Positions 15,071-24,452 of a stretch of DNA of 43,253 nucleotides are shown in pieces. Each line of letters starts with the position of its first letter. Position 1 is the first letter of the stretch. The notes beneath the pieces were generated by a model, which saw only the letters and a program-made list of their open reading frames with translations, did no database searches and was not told where the DNA came from. Source of the DNA: CAZKNF01 sp964554105. Lineage in GTDB: Bacteria > Bacteroidota > Rhodothermia > Rhodothermales > VXPQ01. The stretch is taken from positions 1-43,253 of the forward strand of contig CAZKNF010000029.1 in assembly GCA_964554105.1 (NCBI GenBank), written 5' to 3'. The position numbers were made by a program, and so were the translations under genes.

Positions 15071-17491
15071 TCACCCGGTCCGCGCCCGCTGTCGGACCGG
15101 CAGCGTCACGACGAACGTCGACCCCTTGCCGGGCGTGCTCCGAGCCGTGATCGCGCCTCGATGGTGGTCGGCGATTCGGCGACAGATCGTAAGGCCCATG
15201 CCCATACTATGTGTCGATTGCCGCTTGTGGAGCCGCTCGAACGGTGCGAAGATGCGTCCGGCATACTTTTCATCGAAGCCCATGCCGTTATCTTCAAATT
15301 CGAGCACGCAGATCGTCCCGTTAGAGTTGTCTACTGCGTCATTCTGAATGGATCCGCGGATCTGCACCCTCGGAGCCACATCGGGGCGGCGGTACGAGAG
15401 CGCATTTTCGATCAGTTTCTCGAACAGCTCCTGCATCTGAAGCGGATCGGCTTCCACTTCCGGCAACGATTCGAAGTGTACGGCGCCGCCTTTCTCTTTC
15501 AGGGTCCCCTCAAGGCGCGAAACGACCTCGCGCGCGACGTCGCCGAGGTCGACCTTCTCATATGGGATCGACTTGGATGTCACCCGGGAGAATGCGAGCA
15601 GGTCGTTGATGAGGCGGGACATGCGTTCGGACAGTCCGAAGATCCGCTGCGCGTAGAAGCGTCCCTCCTCATCCAGTACTTCGCCGTACTCGGATTCCAG
15701 CAAGTCGGCAAAGGAGCGGAGCTTACGGAGTGGTTCCTGCAGATCGTGCGATGCCACGTTCGCAATCTCACGAAGCTCGCGATTCGATATTTCCAACTCT
15801 CGGTTGAGCCTCTCTAGATCGGCCGTTCGTTCACGAACGCGGGCCTCCAGCGTCAAACTGAGATCGCGAAGCGAAGCCCGTTCTTCTTCGAGTTCTCTGA
15901 AGAGCTGTTCGCGAGCCTCTTCGGCTTCTTTGCGTCCGCTGATGTCCTCTGTGAAAATCGTAATCTTCGGCTCTCCGCTCCACTCAAACGTGCTCCAGAG
16001 TATATAGAGGGGGACCTTCGTTCCGTCTCTTCGGGTTCCGACCGACTCGACTCCTGGCACGCGCTTGGACTGCGTCGCTTTTTCGGTCATCGCGATGATG
16101 TCTGCTTGAATCATGGAGCCTACCTTGCAGCCCACGACATTCTCCGCCTTGCAGCCGAAGATGTGCTCGGCCGCTGGATTGAATTCCTCGATTCGTCCCT
16201 CGGCGTCAGTCACGATGATACCCTCCGCCGAGGTCTCCAGAATCGTTCGCTGCCGCTCCTCTTCGTTCTCCAGGACGGTGATTTGGTCCTCAATCTGCTT
16301 TTCCATCGCCTCGAACGAACGGGCAAGCAGCCCTATCTCGTCGGTTCTTTCGACCGGCAGCGTTGCCGTGTCATCGCCATTATGGCCGCCGAAACTGGAC
16401 ACCGCCCTGGTAATCTGCCGAATTGGCTTCGTAAGATATCTGGATGCCGTCAGCGCGACGCCAACCGCGGCCAGGCAGAGCAGGAGCGTGATCAAGGCAC
16501 TCTGATTCCGCACACTTCGCACGCCGGCGAGGATCGTCTCGTGCGGCTCTGTCACGCCCACGACCAGCGGCGGCGCATCTCCGCTCGCATCGAGGGAGAC
16601 GTGCTCGAAAAAACCAATGCCCGGTTTTTGTCGTCCAACAGGGACGTCCAGCATCTGGATCTCACTCGCCTCCCCGCCGATCACGAGCTCGTCGGTTGAG
16701 GGGAAAAGGTGCTGCAAGCGCGCAGATTCTCCATCACGCTCCGGAGCCGCACGCCCGGACACGTGAAGAAGTTCACCCTGCCGGGTGGCGACGTACAGCG
16801 TTTGGTGTTCGTCCACAATCGACGTCAACGGTTCCAGGAATTTCCTGGTGTCTACTGTAACGGCGATGACACCAAAAACCTGTCCATCGGGAGTATAGAT
16901 CGGTGTGCCGAATCGGAGAACGTGGGAGTTCCCCTGGAAGCGCTCCTCTTCGCCGCTCCAGCCGAGATCGGAGAGATGGATCGATCCGTCCGTCAGATTT
17001 GAAGTGGACCGGACGAACTCGCCGACGGTCGTTTCCCCCAGACTTTCGACATCCGCGAAGACCACCTGTCCGTTTCGGCGCTCCACGCGTACCAGCGTGA
17101 GCTCGTCGTTCAGCAGCCGGACGAAGCGAACGTCGAGGTACGACGAGCGGGTCTCCAGAAACGATCGGCAGATTTCAGCGAGCAGCGTGCCCCACTCATC
17201 GTCGTAGATCGTCCACTCCGGATCGAGGCCTCCCTGCATTGTTGCACGTACGATACCTTGAACGGCAGGCGTCGCCGAGAGAAACTTGACGTCGTCTCCG
17301 ATTGCCCCCAGCGTTGCCCACATTCGCACGCGAACGGTCTCGGCCGTGTGCTCGACGCGGTCGAACGAGGACTGCATCAATGAGTCCCTCGCGCCGCGGT
17401 AGACCATGTAGCCTACCGTAGCGGTCGCGACGAGCGCCACGAGCGACACGAACAACGCCAATCGCCCCGCAATTCCCCCCATCCAACGCAT
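15071..17491 (-). CDS. Membrane sensor histidine kinase (dCache-HAMP-PAS-HisKA-HATPase)
   Basis: An 806-residue hybrid-free sensor kinase. TM1 is at about 10-32; an extracytoplasmic sensor of about 300 residues with Cache-like features (FGTPIYTPDGQVFGVIAVTV) follows, and TM2 (SALITLLLCLAAVGVALTAS) is at about 331-350. HAMP lies at about 350-405, then a PAS domain (about 412-520, TSAEGIIVTDAEGRIEEFNP) and a coiled coil. The phospho-acceptor is His582 in ASHDLQEPLRKLRSF. The ATPase domain shows LIENALSYRRP (N box), EDNGMGF (G1) and MGMGLTICRRI (G2). The ATG at 17491 is preceded by GAGGG about 8 bases upstream; an in-frame GTG at 17497 is possible. No response regulator gene is adjacent, so it is an orphan. 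It is convergent with the T9SS protein gene. Confidence 0.92.
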   Translation of the reverse strand: MRWMGGIAGRLALFVSLVALVATATVGYMVYRGARDSLMQSSFDRVEHTAETVRVRMWATLGAIGDDVKFLSATPAVQGIVRATMQGGLDPEWTIYDDEWGTLLAEICRSFLETRSSYLDVRFVRLLNDELTLVRVERRNGQVVFADVESLGETTVGEFVRSTSNLTDGSIHLSDLGWSGEEERFQGNSHVLRFGTPIYTPDGQVFGVIAVTVDTRKFLEPLTSIVDEHQTLYVATRQGELLHVSGRAAPERDGESARLQHLFPSTDELVIGGEASEIQMLDVPVGRQKPGIGFFEHVSLDASGDAPPLVVGVTEPHETILAGVRSVRNQSALITLLLCLAAVGVALTASRYLTKPIRQITRAVSSFGGHNGDDTATLPVERTDEIGLLARSFEAMEKQIEDQITVLENEEERQRTILETSAEGIIVTDAEGRIEEFNPAAEHIFGCKAENVVGCKVGSMIQADIIAMTEKATQSKRVPGVESVGTRRDGTKVPLYILWSTFEWSGEPKITIFTEDISGRKEAEEAREQLFRELEEERASLRDLSLTLEARVRERTADLERLNRELEISNRELREIANVASHDLQEPLRKLRSFADLLESEYGEVLDEEGRFYAQRIFGLSERMSRLINDLLAFSRVTSKSIPYEKVDLGDVAREVVSRLEGTLKEKGGAVHFESLPEVEADPLQMQELFEKLIENALSYRRPDVAPRVQIRGSIQNDAVDNSNGTICVLEFEDNGMGFDEKYAGRIFAPFERLHKRQSTHSMGMGLTICRRIADHHRGAITARSTPGKGSTFVVTLPVRQRARTG

Positions 17492-17615
17492 TAGCACACC
17501 CTCGTCGACGGCTCAATACGGCTTTCAAGGTCGTGTTCCGGCTCACGCCGCAACATATATGTAGGTTCGCAACCTTTCATGCACCTTATGAAATCGCGCC
17601 GCAATTTGCATGCCT

Positions 17616-17640
17616 GATTGCATTCAAGAATGCTGCAATC
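17616..17640 (-). other. Hairpin GATTGCA / TGCAATC downstream of MFS gene
   Basis: A 7-bp perfect stem with an 11-base loop, 19 bases past the MFS stop on the minus strand and in the leader of the kinase gene. There is no T-tract in either direction, so a terminator role is weak. ACATATATGT (17553-17562) and AGGTT-CGC-AACCT (17563-17575), nearer the kinase start, are further short palindromes that could be regulatory. Confidence 0.35.
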
Positions 17641-17658
17641 CGCGATGCACAAATCCAT

Positions 17659-19047
17659 CTAAACGACCGGCGCCTCAACCCCGCCGGTGGCTTTTTCAGG
17701 CTGCAGATCGACGGGTTTATACCCGCCCCGGCGTCGGAAATAAAAGAGAAGCGCCAGGTAGCAGAGCAGCATGATGACGGGGAGAATTGCGACGTACCGA
17801 AGCGCGATCTGGCTCGACTCCGCTCTCACCTCGCTCACGACGCCGGACTCCTCCTGTGGCAGCGCCTCGACAGCGTCGGGATCCAGCGGCCGGTAGGCTC
17901 CCAGCAGCCCGATTCGAGATTCATCGGTCACCTGCTCGTGTACAGCCGGACTCCGCTCGCTCAGTTCGAGATCGATGACTTTGTCCTGGATCGAACCCAG
18001 AAACGGCGCGCCGAGGAGGCCGGCCGACAGCATTCCGATCCCGGCGATGGTGTTCAGCGTCAACGCACCACCTCGCGGAAACTGCTCCGATACGAGCCCG
18101 AGCGTGGTCGGCCAGAAAAACGTCTTGCCAAGGGCGTAGCACGTGGCCGCGAGAAAGACGGCGACCGCGGCCGTGCCGGCGGCTGACAGCCAGATCAGCC
18201 CGATGCAGGCGATCAGCGCGCTGCAGGCCAGCAGTCCGAGCGGATTGATCCGGTGAACAATCGGCCCGGCGAAGAACCTGAGCACGAACATGATGGCGGA
18301 CGTGTAAACGAGTACCCATCCCGGATGTACATTTGCGAGCACATTCTCCATCAGGGCGGTGATCCAGCTGTCCGTTCCCAGCTCAGTAATCGCCAGCGGG
18401 ACCATGATCAGGAGGAGAATGATGAACATCGGACGCCCGAACTCCTTCAGCATGTCGCGGTACGGCACGCCGGCGGCCACACGCTCGTTGACCGGCCATT
18501 TCTGAGTCAAGAGCATGGCGCCGTAGATCATCGTCGGAAGCAGCACGAGCCCCACTTTCCACCGCCAGCCGATGTCACCCATGAAGATGACGAGAATGCC
18601 GGCGAGCACCAGACCGCCCGGCCATCCGGCGTGAAGGATGTTCAGGTGATGCGTTTTCGATTTCGGATAGAGGGTCGCTGTCACCGGATTGATGACCGCT
18701 TCGACGATCCCGTTCGCCAGCGCGAGGATGACCGTTCCCGTAAAGAGTACCCAGAACGGGTCGCCTACGAATCCGGCCATCACCGTGACAACGGCCGACA
18801 CGACGTGTCCGGCGAACGCGATGCGAATCGAGGTGTCGTATCCGATTCGGTCGATAACGAGACTGAAGAGGATTATCGTGACGGCGAAAGGAAACAGACC
18901 TGCGCCGGCAATCCACCCGAGATCCTCCTGGCTGAGGCTGAATTCGCGACCCCATTCCGAAAGGATGAAAGCACGAATGATGAAGCCGAAGGACGTAACG
19001 ACCAGGGCGATGAAGCTGCCTACAAATAAACGTTTCCTGTTAATCAT
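17659..19047 (-). CDS. MFS transporter
   Basis: A 462-residue major facilitator superfamily transporter with about 12 hydrophobic helices. TM1 is LFVGSFIALVVTSFGFIIRA; the TM2-3 region contains VIDRIGYDTSIRIAFAG, and TM4-5 contain ALANGIVEAVINPVTATLYP, a pattern shared with sugar permeases of the fucose/hexose type. A long hydrophilic loop (about 60 residues) sits between TM11 and TM12. I choose the ATG at 19047 because the nearby ATGGAAGGCGTC supplies a GGAAGG Shine-Dalgarno six bases before it; starting at 19059 would consume that site. It follows the Gfo/Idh/MocA gene by about 80 bases, so it probably imports the substrate handled by that cluster. The substrate is unknown. Confidence 0.88.
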   Translation of the reverse strand: MINRKRLFVGSFIALVVTSFGFIIRAFILSEWGREFSLSQEDLGWIAGAGLFPFAVTIILFSLVIDRIGYDTSIRIAFAGHVVSAVVTVMAGFVGDPFWVLFTGTVILALANGIVEAVINPVTATLYPKSKTHHLNILHAGWPGGLVLAGILVIFMGDIGWRWKVGLVLLPTMIYGAMLLTQKWPVNERVAAGVPYRDMLKEFGRPMFIILLLIMVPLAITELGTDSWITALMENVLANVHPGWVLVYTSAIMFVLRFFAGPIVHRINPLGLLACSALIACIGLIWLSAAGTAAVAVFLAATCYALGKTFFWPTTLGLVSEQFPRGGALTLNTIAGIGMLSAGLLGAPFLGSIQDKVIDLELSERSPAVHEQVTDESRIGLLGAYRPLDPDAVEALPQEESGVVSEVRAESSQIALRYVAILPVIMLLCYLALLFYFRRRGGYKPVDLQPEKATGGVEAPVV

Positions 19048-19126
19048 GACGCCTTCCATGTGTTGTGGGGATGGGTGTTGTGATTCCCGACGCGCGTTTC
19101 AGCCGTTTCCTTGCGACGGCTGAGGC

Positions 19127-20236
19127 CTATGCGGTTGAGGGTATTCGGATGCGCTCGCCTCCGCTCATGGCGGATTCGTGTGCGCAAATGCCAGTCATAG
19201 TCCAGTTCGCCGCTGCTGACGCATCGGCAACCGATTCGCGATCCTCGAGGATGGACCCGACGAACTCGTGCACCATGTGCGGATGCGATCCACCGTGCCC
19301 GCCGCCCTGAATGAATGAGGTATGCTCGTGCTCGTCATCGTAGACGCCGCCCCGCGTAAACCGCGCGATCTCATCAGGGAGAAGATGGCCGAAATCTCCC
19401 ACCTCGACGCGTTCGGCATCCTCGAAACCGGAGTACATCACGGGCCCGTCTCCGATCGTCTGTTCCCACTCGAACGATCGTTCCGTGCCGTACACGTCGA
19501 AACTCTCGCGATACTGCCGGATGGTGTCGAAAAGCGAACGGGTCACCTCGCACGCCAGATCGGAATCCGCCACATCCACGAGCGCCGTCTCGACTGCGAA
19601 CGGCGAGTTGTATTTCGGGATGTACTCCTCACTGATTCTACCGGAGCCGAAGCAAACGACGGATTCGGCCGGCGCGTCTGCGAGCAGCAGCAGCGGGCTC
19701 ACGGCATGCGTCGCGTAGTGCATCGGCGGGAAGCCGTACCAGTAGCTCGGCCACCCAGGCAATCCCATGTTCTGTTGGTGGGAGCCGCGCAGAAATTGGA
19801 TTTTCCCGATCTTTCCGCTCTCTAGCATCTCCCTTACGTAGAGGAATTCTCGGGTGTATATCGCTGTCTCCATCATCATGTAGACCTTGCCGGATTTCCG
19901 CCTTTCCTCGACGATCTCGAGGCATTCGTCCGTCGTAGTCGCCATCGGGACCGTACAGGCGGTGTGCTTGCCGGCTCGGAGGGCGGCTAATGACATCGGT
20001 GCGTGGGAGGCGATGGGCGTGTTGATGTGGACGGCGTCGATCTCGGGTTCTTGCAGAAGATCTTCGAAGCTCGTGTAGCGCCGTTCGACGCCAAACGTAT
20101 CGCCGATCTCGTTCAAATCTTTTTCGCTTCGCCGGCAGATCGCCCAGAGTTCGGTGTTGGGATGGCGCTGGTAGATCGGGATGAACTCGGCCCCGAACCC
20201 CAGACCGACTACGGCTACGTTGATCTTATCCGGCAT
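19127..20236 (-). CDS. Gfo/Idh/MocA family protein lacking the EKP lysine
   Basis: A 369-residue protein without a signal peptide, so cytosolic. The Rossmann motif VVGLGFGAEF lies at about 9-18 and the usual C-terminal alpha/beta domain follows, containing PPMHYATHAVSP and GGGHGGSHPHMVHEF. At the position where the family has an E-K-P motif with the conserved lysine, this protein reads CTVPMATT (Val96 instead of Lys), so the usual chemistry may be altered or the active site reassigned. An AGGAGG sequence lies 10-12 bases upstream of the ATG, the strongest Shine-Dalgarno in the window. It follows the gap after the ThuA/PVC gene and precedes the MFS gene, and is probably in one operon with them. 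Confidence 0.9.
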   Translation of the reverse strand: MPDKINVAVVGLGFGAEFIPIYQRHPNTELWAICRRSEKDLNEIGDTFGVERRYTSFEDLLQEPEIDAVHINTPIASHAPMSLAALRAGKHTACTVPMATTTDECLEIVEERRKSGKVYMMMETAIYTREFLYVREMLESGKIGKIQFLRGSHQQNMGLPGWPSYWYGFPPMHYATHAVSPLLLLADAPAESVVCFGSGRISEEYIPKYNSPFAVETALVDVADSDLACEVTRSLFDTIRQYRESFDVYGTERSFEWEQTIGDGPVMYSGFEDAERVEVGDFGHLLPDEIARFTRGGVYDDEHEHTSFIQGGGHGGSHPHMVHEFVGSILEDRESVADASAAANWTMTGICAHESAMSGGERIRIPSTA

Positions 20237-20252
20237 GTGTGTCTACCCTCCT

Positions 20253-20352
20253 NNNNNNNNNNNNNNNNNNNNNNNNNNNNNNNNNNNNNNNNNNNNNNNN
20301 NNNNNNNNNNNNNNNNNNNNNNNNNNNNNNNNNNNNNNNNNNNNNNNNNNNN
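20253..20352. other. Assembly gap (100 N)
   Basis: Exactly 100 N between the ThuA/PVC dehydrogenase gene and the Gfo/Idh gene. The right flank starts CGTCTCTGCGTCTC, two copies of an 8-base period, so an unresolved short tandem repeat could be the cause. An intergenic spacer or an additional gene could be hidden. Confidence 0.95.
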
Positions 20353-20364
20353 CGTCTCTGCGTC

Positions 20365-23300
20365 TCAATCCAGTCCAGAAAAAAGGTCCGTCAGCTGCCA
20401 TCGGTCTGCAAGCGCCCGCAGCCGATCCTGCAGCTCGGATGAGCCCGTCGCGAAAGCCGACTGCAATGTGGCGCGATCCTCGTCCGTCAGCGCAGACGCA
20501 TCGCCTTCCAGTCGGCTTGCAGCCACGCCGTCCACAAATGCGCCGGCCAGTATTGGATCCGCTTCCTGCAGCTCGCGCGAGAAGGCGGTGAGGCCGCCGG
20601 ACATCTCGCGCGCGGCATAATCTGCTGCCGCAGTGCCGACGACGCGCCGGAGATTTGCGACGTATGTGGTGTCCGACCCGCGATCTCCGAGGTCCGCCCG
20701 CAGCATGTGCCGCAGAAATCCTGTGCTATGGCGCGCTCCAGCAATGGTCGCCGCATCGCGGATCCAGCGATCGTTGGCATTCTCCGGTATCAACACGAGC
20801 CCGGCTACCGCGCTTCCGGCGCGCTCCGAGCGCGGCATGTCGGCGAGGGCGAGAAGCGCTGCGAGGCGCACCTGCGGATCGGACGCATGCATGTGCTCGC
20901 TGGCGATCATATAGTCCATCCCCCCTGGTGCGGAGCGATCCGGAAGAAGGCCGGCATCCAGAACGGCATCGAGGCTTTCGCCGCCGGCGGGCAGCACCAT
21001 GAGCGCGGCGCGGCGGACGCTTGCGGACGGATGGTGAAGCGCCGCCGTCGCAGCGTCGAGCGCCTCCTGGTTTCCGCCGTCGAGAGCGCCGAGACCGTGG
21101 ATGGTCCACAGGGCGTGGAGAGCACCCGGACTGAGGCCGAGTTCATCCACGCGGACATCGGCGACCATCCGGTACAGGTGCGGCAGCACGTCGGTCTGAC
21201 CCCGCTCGACCAGCAGGCGCTGGGCCGTGAGTCTCCAGTGCAAGTTGTCGTCGCGAAGCGCTCGCAGCAAGTCCTCCGGCGTTGCGTCGGCGAGGCTGAA
21301 TGAGGTAGATACGACGGATGGACCTCCATCCTCCCGCGCTCCCGCAACGTCACGGGAAGCAGCGGAATCTGAAATGCCGGTACGGCCGCTCCGCCGCACG
21401 GGATCGGCTGCATCCTCGTACACCAGCCGGTAGATACGGCTGCGCTCCCGATCACGCAGCGGCGTCACGTACGCGTTGCCCGGTCCGGTTTCGTGCTCCG
21501 GGGGCGTCGGATTGTGCTGGATGATCAGGTTGTACCAGTCTATCACCCAGAGGGCGCCGTCCGGGCCGACGCGCGCCTGAATCGGCGCGAACCAGGCATC
21601 ACGCCCGGCCACCATGTTCCAGGTGTTGTGGGCGCGAAAGTCGCTGCCGTCCGGCTCGAGGAAGAATCGACCGAGCAGATGACCCGTGGGTTCGGCAACG
21701 AAGGCTGCGCGGTTCCAGTACTCCCGCGGAAAGCTGCGCGCGGTATAAATTTCGTGGCCCGCCCCGGACGTGTACCGGCCGTGATGGTCCACCTGACGCA
21801 CGTCCGCCGTTACGGGGTAGAATTCCGGGGTGTCGGCAATGGTGGGAAGGACGGGAATATTCCCGTCTGCCCGGCCGTCGTCCTCCTCTTCGTGCCGGTA
21901 CGCACCCTGCAGCCGTTCGAAGTAGCGGCTCGGAATGGGCATGAAGGTGCTCGGATTTCCATTTGCCGTCGACGCGAACACCCCTCCGTCCTCGCTTAGC
22001 CCGAGGCCCCACGTGTTGTTGTCGGTCATCGCAGCCGATTCGAGCTTCGACCCATCAGGTGCGAAACTGAAAATCCCCTGCGGAATCCGGATCGAATCAC
22101 CATCCACGACCCCATTAAAGGCCGAGTACCCGACGGTGCCCCAGATCCGGTTGTCGAATCCATATCGGAGGTTGTTGGGACCGGCGTGGGTGTCGAACGT
22201 GCCCCATCCCGTAAAAAGAACCTCCCGGACGTCCGCGTGGTCGTCCCCGTCGGTATCCTTCAGATAGAGCATGTCCGGCGCCTGCGCGACGATGACGCCG
22301 CCGTTCGAGAGCGTAAGACTCGTGGGGATGTTGAGGCTGTCGGCGAAGATCGTGAACGTGTCCGCCCTGCCATCGCCATCGGTGTCTTCAAGGATCCGGA
22401 TCCGATCGTTGCCGCGGCGCTCCGGCACGAATTCGTTCGGATAGTCGGTCGTTTCGACCACCCATAGACGCCCGCGCTCATCCCATGCCATGTCGATGGG
22501 ATTCACGATGTCAGGCTCGGCGGCGAAGAGCTCGAGGCGAAAGCCGGGCTCGAGCACGACCTGGCGCATCGATTCCGCCGGTGAAAGCGCCTCCTGCAGC
22601 CGCGTGATCGGTTCGCCCGTGACGCCCCACCCGACATCGGGCGGGTAGTTCGGCGCACTGCCCTCCATATATTCGAATTCCGGCGGCGCAAGGTCGGCCG
22701 CCAGCGCCCAGTCTCCCGCAGCCCACCGGAATCCCCGCTCCAGGAGCTGGTGGAAGGCGGGCTGCGACCAGGTGCGTTCGTCGTGACCCCACGCGGTGTA
22801 GAACACGCGGCCGTCTCCATGGCTGCGGACCCAGGTCCAAGGCTCCTCATGTTCGCCATCCACCCGAACCGAAAGCACGTTCTTGTCAGGATTATGCTTC
22901 ATGTGAACGTAGGTCTCGTCCCAGCTCTCGAAGTTCGGGACGCCCTGAATCGCCGGGTGGTCGGGCTGGGTAATCGTCGTGCGAAACGTGCCCTCCCCAT
23001 GGCTCTTGAATGCTGCTCCGACCAGACTGATGAAGGCGTCGGAATTGCCGAACATCGCCGAGGCGCAGTGGATCGGCACGAATCCGCCGCCGTCGGCAAC
23101 GTAATTAAGAAGAGCTATCTCTTGCGCCGGCGCGATGTGGGTGTGATTGGCATACATCGCGACCACGTCGTACCCGGCCAGCTTTTCCGAATTCAGATCC
23201 TCGAGGCGATCCGTATAAAACAGATTTATTCCGCGCTCGGCCATGTAGGGGATGATGTGGACGACGCGGGTCGCCGGCCGATGATGGCCGTCGTCTCCCA

Positions 23301-23538
23301 GGAATAGGACGTTGAGGCGCTCAGGGGCGGCCGTCTGGGCGGAAGCAGGTGTGATTCCGGTCAAGATTGCGATTGCTGTCGCAAACGCTGCTGCGGCCGT
23401 CGCGACGGATCGTGCGCGGATGGTCGTTCGTGTCGTCGATTTGATTGCGGAACCGATGGCCGACCCGGCCGCCTTGCGAATAGTCGATCCACGTCCGAAC
23501 CGGGACCTCGGGAGATGCGATTGCGTGGTGCGAAGCAT
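20365..23538 (-). CDS. ThuA domain + PVC-type membrane-bound dehydrogenase-domain protein
   Basis: A 1057-residue exported protein. A long basic N-terminus and hydrophobic stretch (about 46-62) end at a cleavage site near PASAQ. Residues about 75-275 are a ThuA-like domain (VLFLGDDGHHRPATR, GGFVPIHCASAMFGNS, VFYTAWGHDERTW). Residues about 323-709 are the beta-propeller of the PVC-type dehydrogenase family (PGFRLELFAAEPDIVNPIDM, with calcium-type DTDGDGRADTF repeats). A helical HEAT-like region (about 735-1057) ends the protein. Family relatives commonly finish with a CxxCH cytochrome domain; none is present here and the stop lies before the gap, so the absence is real. The gene starts 47 bases after the epimerase gene. 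A later start within the first 45 residues is possible but no ATG is available there. Confidence 0.88.
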   Translation of the reverse strand: MLRTTQSHLPRSRFGRGSTIRKAAGSAIGSAIKSTTRTTIRARSVATAAAAFATAIAILTGITPASAQTAAPERLNVLFLGDDGHHRPATRVVHIIPYMAERGINLFYTDRLEDLNSEKLAGYDVVAMYANHTHIAPAQEIALLNYVADGGGFVPIHCASAMFGNSDAFISLVGAAFKSHGEGTFRTTITQPDHPAIQGVPNFESWDETYVHMKHNPDKNVLSVRVDGEHEEPWTWVRSHGDGRVFYTAWGHDERTWSQPAFHQLLERGFRWAAGDWALAADLAPPEFEYMEGSAPNYPPDVGWGVTGEPITRLQEALSPAESMRQVVLEPGFRLELFAAEPDIVNPIDMAWDERGRLWVVETTDYPNEFVPERRGNDRIRILEDTDGDGRADTFTIFADSLNIPTSLTLSNGGVIVAQAPDMLYLKDTDGDDHADVREVLFTGWGTFDTHAGPNNLRYGFDNRIWGTVGYSAFNGVVDGDSIRIPQGIFSFAPDGSKLESAAMTDNNTWGLGLSEDGGVFASTANGNPSTFMPIPSRYFERLQGAYRHEEEDDGRADGNIPVLPTIADTPEFYPVTADVRQVDHHGRYTSGAGHEIYTARSFPREYWNRAAFVAEPTGHLLGRFFLEPDGSDFRAHNTWNMVAGRDAWFAPIQARVGPDGALWVIDWYNLIIQHNPTPPEHETGPGNAYVTPLRDRERSRIYRLVYEDAADPVRRSGRTGISDSAASRDVAGAREDGGPSVVSTSFSLADATPEDLLRALRDDNLHWRLTAQRLLVERGQTDVLPHLYRMVADVRVDELGLSPGALHALWTIHGLGALDGGNQEALDAATAALHHPSASVRRAALMVLPAGGESLDAVLDAGLLPDRSAPGGMDYMIASEHMHASDPQVRLAALLALADMPRSERAGSAVAGLVLIPENANDRWIRDAATIAGARHSTGFLRHMLRADLGDRGSDTTYVANLRRVVGTAAADYAAREMSGGLTAFSRELQEADPILAGAFVDGVAASRLEGDASALTDEDRATLQSAFATGSSELQDRLRALADRWQLTDLFSGLD

Positions 23539-23585
23539 GGATCTGGTGTACGGAGTTGCTGATGATTCGCGGAGGGAAGTACGTG

Positions 23586-24452
23586 CTATTTGCGGGTAGG
23601 GGATTGTTCTTCAGCGAAGAGCTCGCGGAGGAATTTAAGGCCGTCGCGTGCGAGTGTATCCGAATCGGGCGCGAGCGGCCGCCAGATCGAGGCCGCACGC
23701 GCGATGGCCTCGATGCGCTCGGAGAAGGTCTCGATGACCACGCGTCCGTGATAGCCGATCTCGCGGAGCGCGGCTCGGATGTCGTGCCAGGGAAGGTGAC
23801 CCGTCCCCGGCGTCCCACGGTCGTTTTCGGCTACCTGCACGTGCACGAGATGCGATCCCGCACGCCGCAGCGCATCGCCCGGACTCTTCTCTTCAATGCC
23901 CAGATGAAATATGTCGAGGCTGAGGCCGACGGCGGGATGACTGGCGCTCTCGACGAGTTCGATCGCCTGTTCGGTCGTGTTGAGGAAGCTGGTCTCGAAA
24001 CGATTCAACGGCTCGATGCCCAGGGAAACCCCGCGCGCCGCGGCGCGGTCGCCCAGATCCCGAAGCACCCGCACCAGTCTCGCTACGTCCCGCTCCCTCT
24101 CCTGCGCAGTCATCCTCCAGCATCGGCCGACTGCGGAGTAGAACGGGCCCACCAGCGTGGGAGAACCCATCTCGGCGGCAATGTCGATGCAGGCGCGCAG
24201 ATAGGCCACACCATCAGGCACCTGCTCCGGAAGTAAGAGATCGCGGCCCTCTCCAATGACCGCACAAACGGAGACTCCAAGGCCGTTTGCATCCGCCAAC
24301 GCCCGCACGCGCGCCGGATCGAACTGTCCCGGCGATTCGACCGGAAGCTCGACGACGTCGAATCCCATGTCCGCAATGTGCGGAATCAGGTCCTCCAACT
24401 TCCGCGTGGTGGCAGGTGAGGTCCACACCCATGTACTGATTCCGAGGTTCAT
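23586..24452 (-). CDS. Ketose 3-epimerase-like sugar isomerase
   Basis: A 288-residue TIM-barrel protein, the typical size of D-tagatose/D-psicose 3-epimerases. The expected metal ligands are present in order: Glu147 (IEPLNRFET), Asp180 (LSLDIFHL), His204 (HLVHVQVAEND) and Glu241 (VVIETFS), with spacing close to known family members. There is no signal peptide, so it is cytosolic. An AGGAGG motif about 7 bases before the ATG is strong. It is the first gene of the minus-strand cluster that continues with the ThuA/PVC protein, Gfo/Idh protein and MFS transporter, and probably epimerises the sugar delivered by that cluster. Other xylose-isomerase-like activities cannot be excluded. Confidence 0.88.
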   Translation of the reverse strand: MNLGISTWVWTSPATTRKLEDLIPHIADMGFDVVELPVESPGQFDPARVRALADANGLGVSVCAVIGEGRDLLLPEQVPDGVAYLRACIDIAAEMGSPTLVGPFYSAVGRCWRMTAQERERDVARLVRVLRDLGDRAAARGVSLGIEPLNRFETSFLNTTEQAIELVESASHPAVGLSLDIFHLGIEEKSPGDALRRAGSHLVHVQVAENDRGTPGTGHLPWHDIRAALREIGYHGRVVIETFSERIEAIARAASIWRPLAPDSDTLARDGLKFLRELFAEEQSPTRK

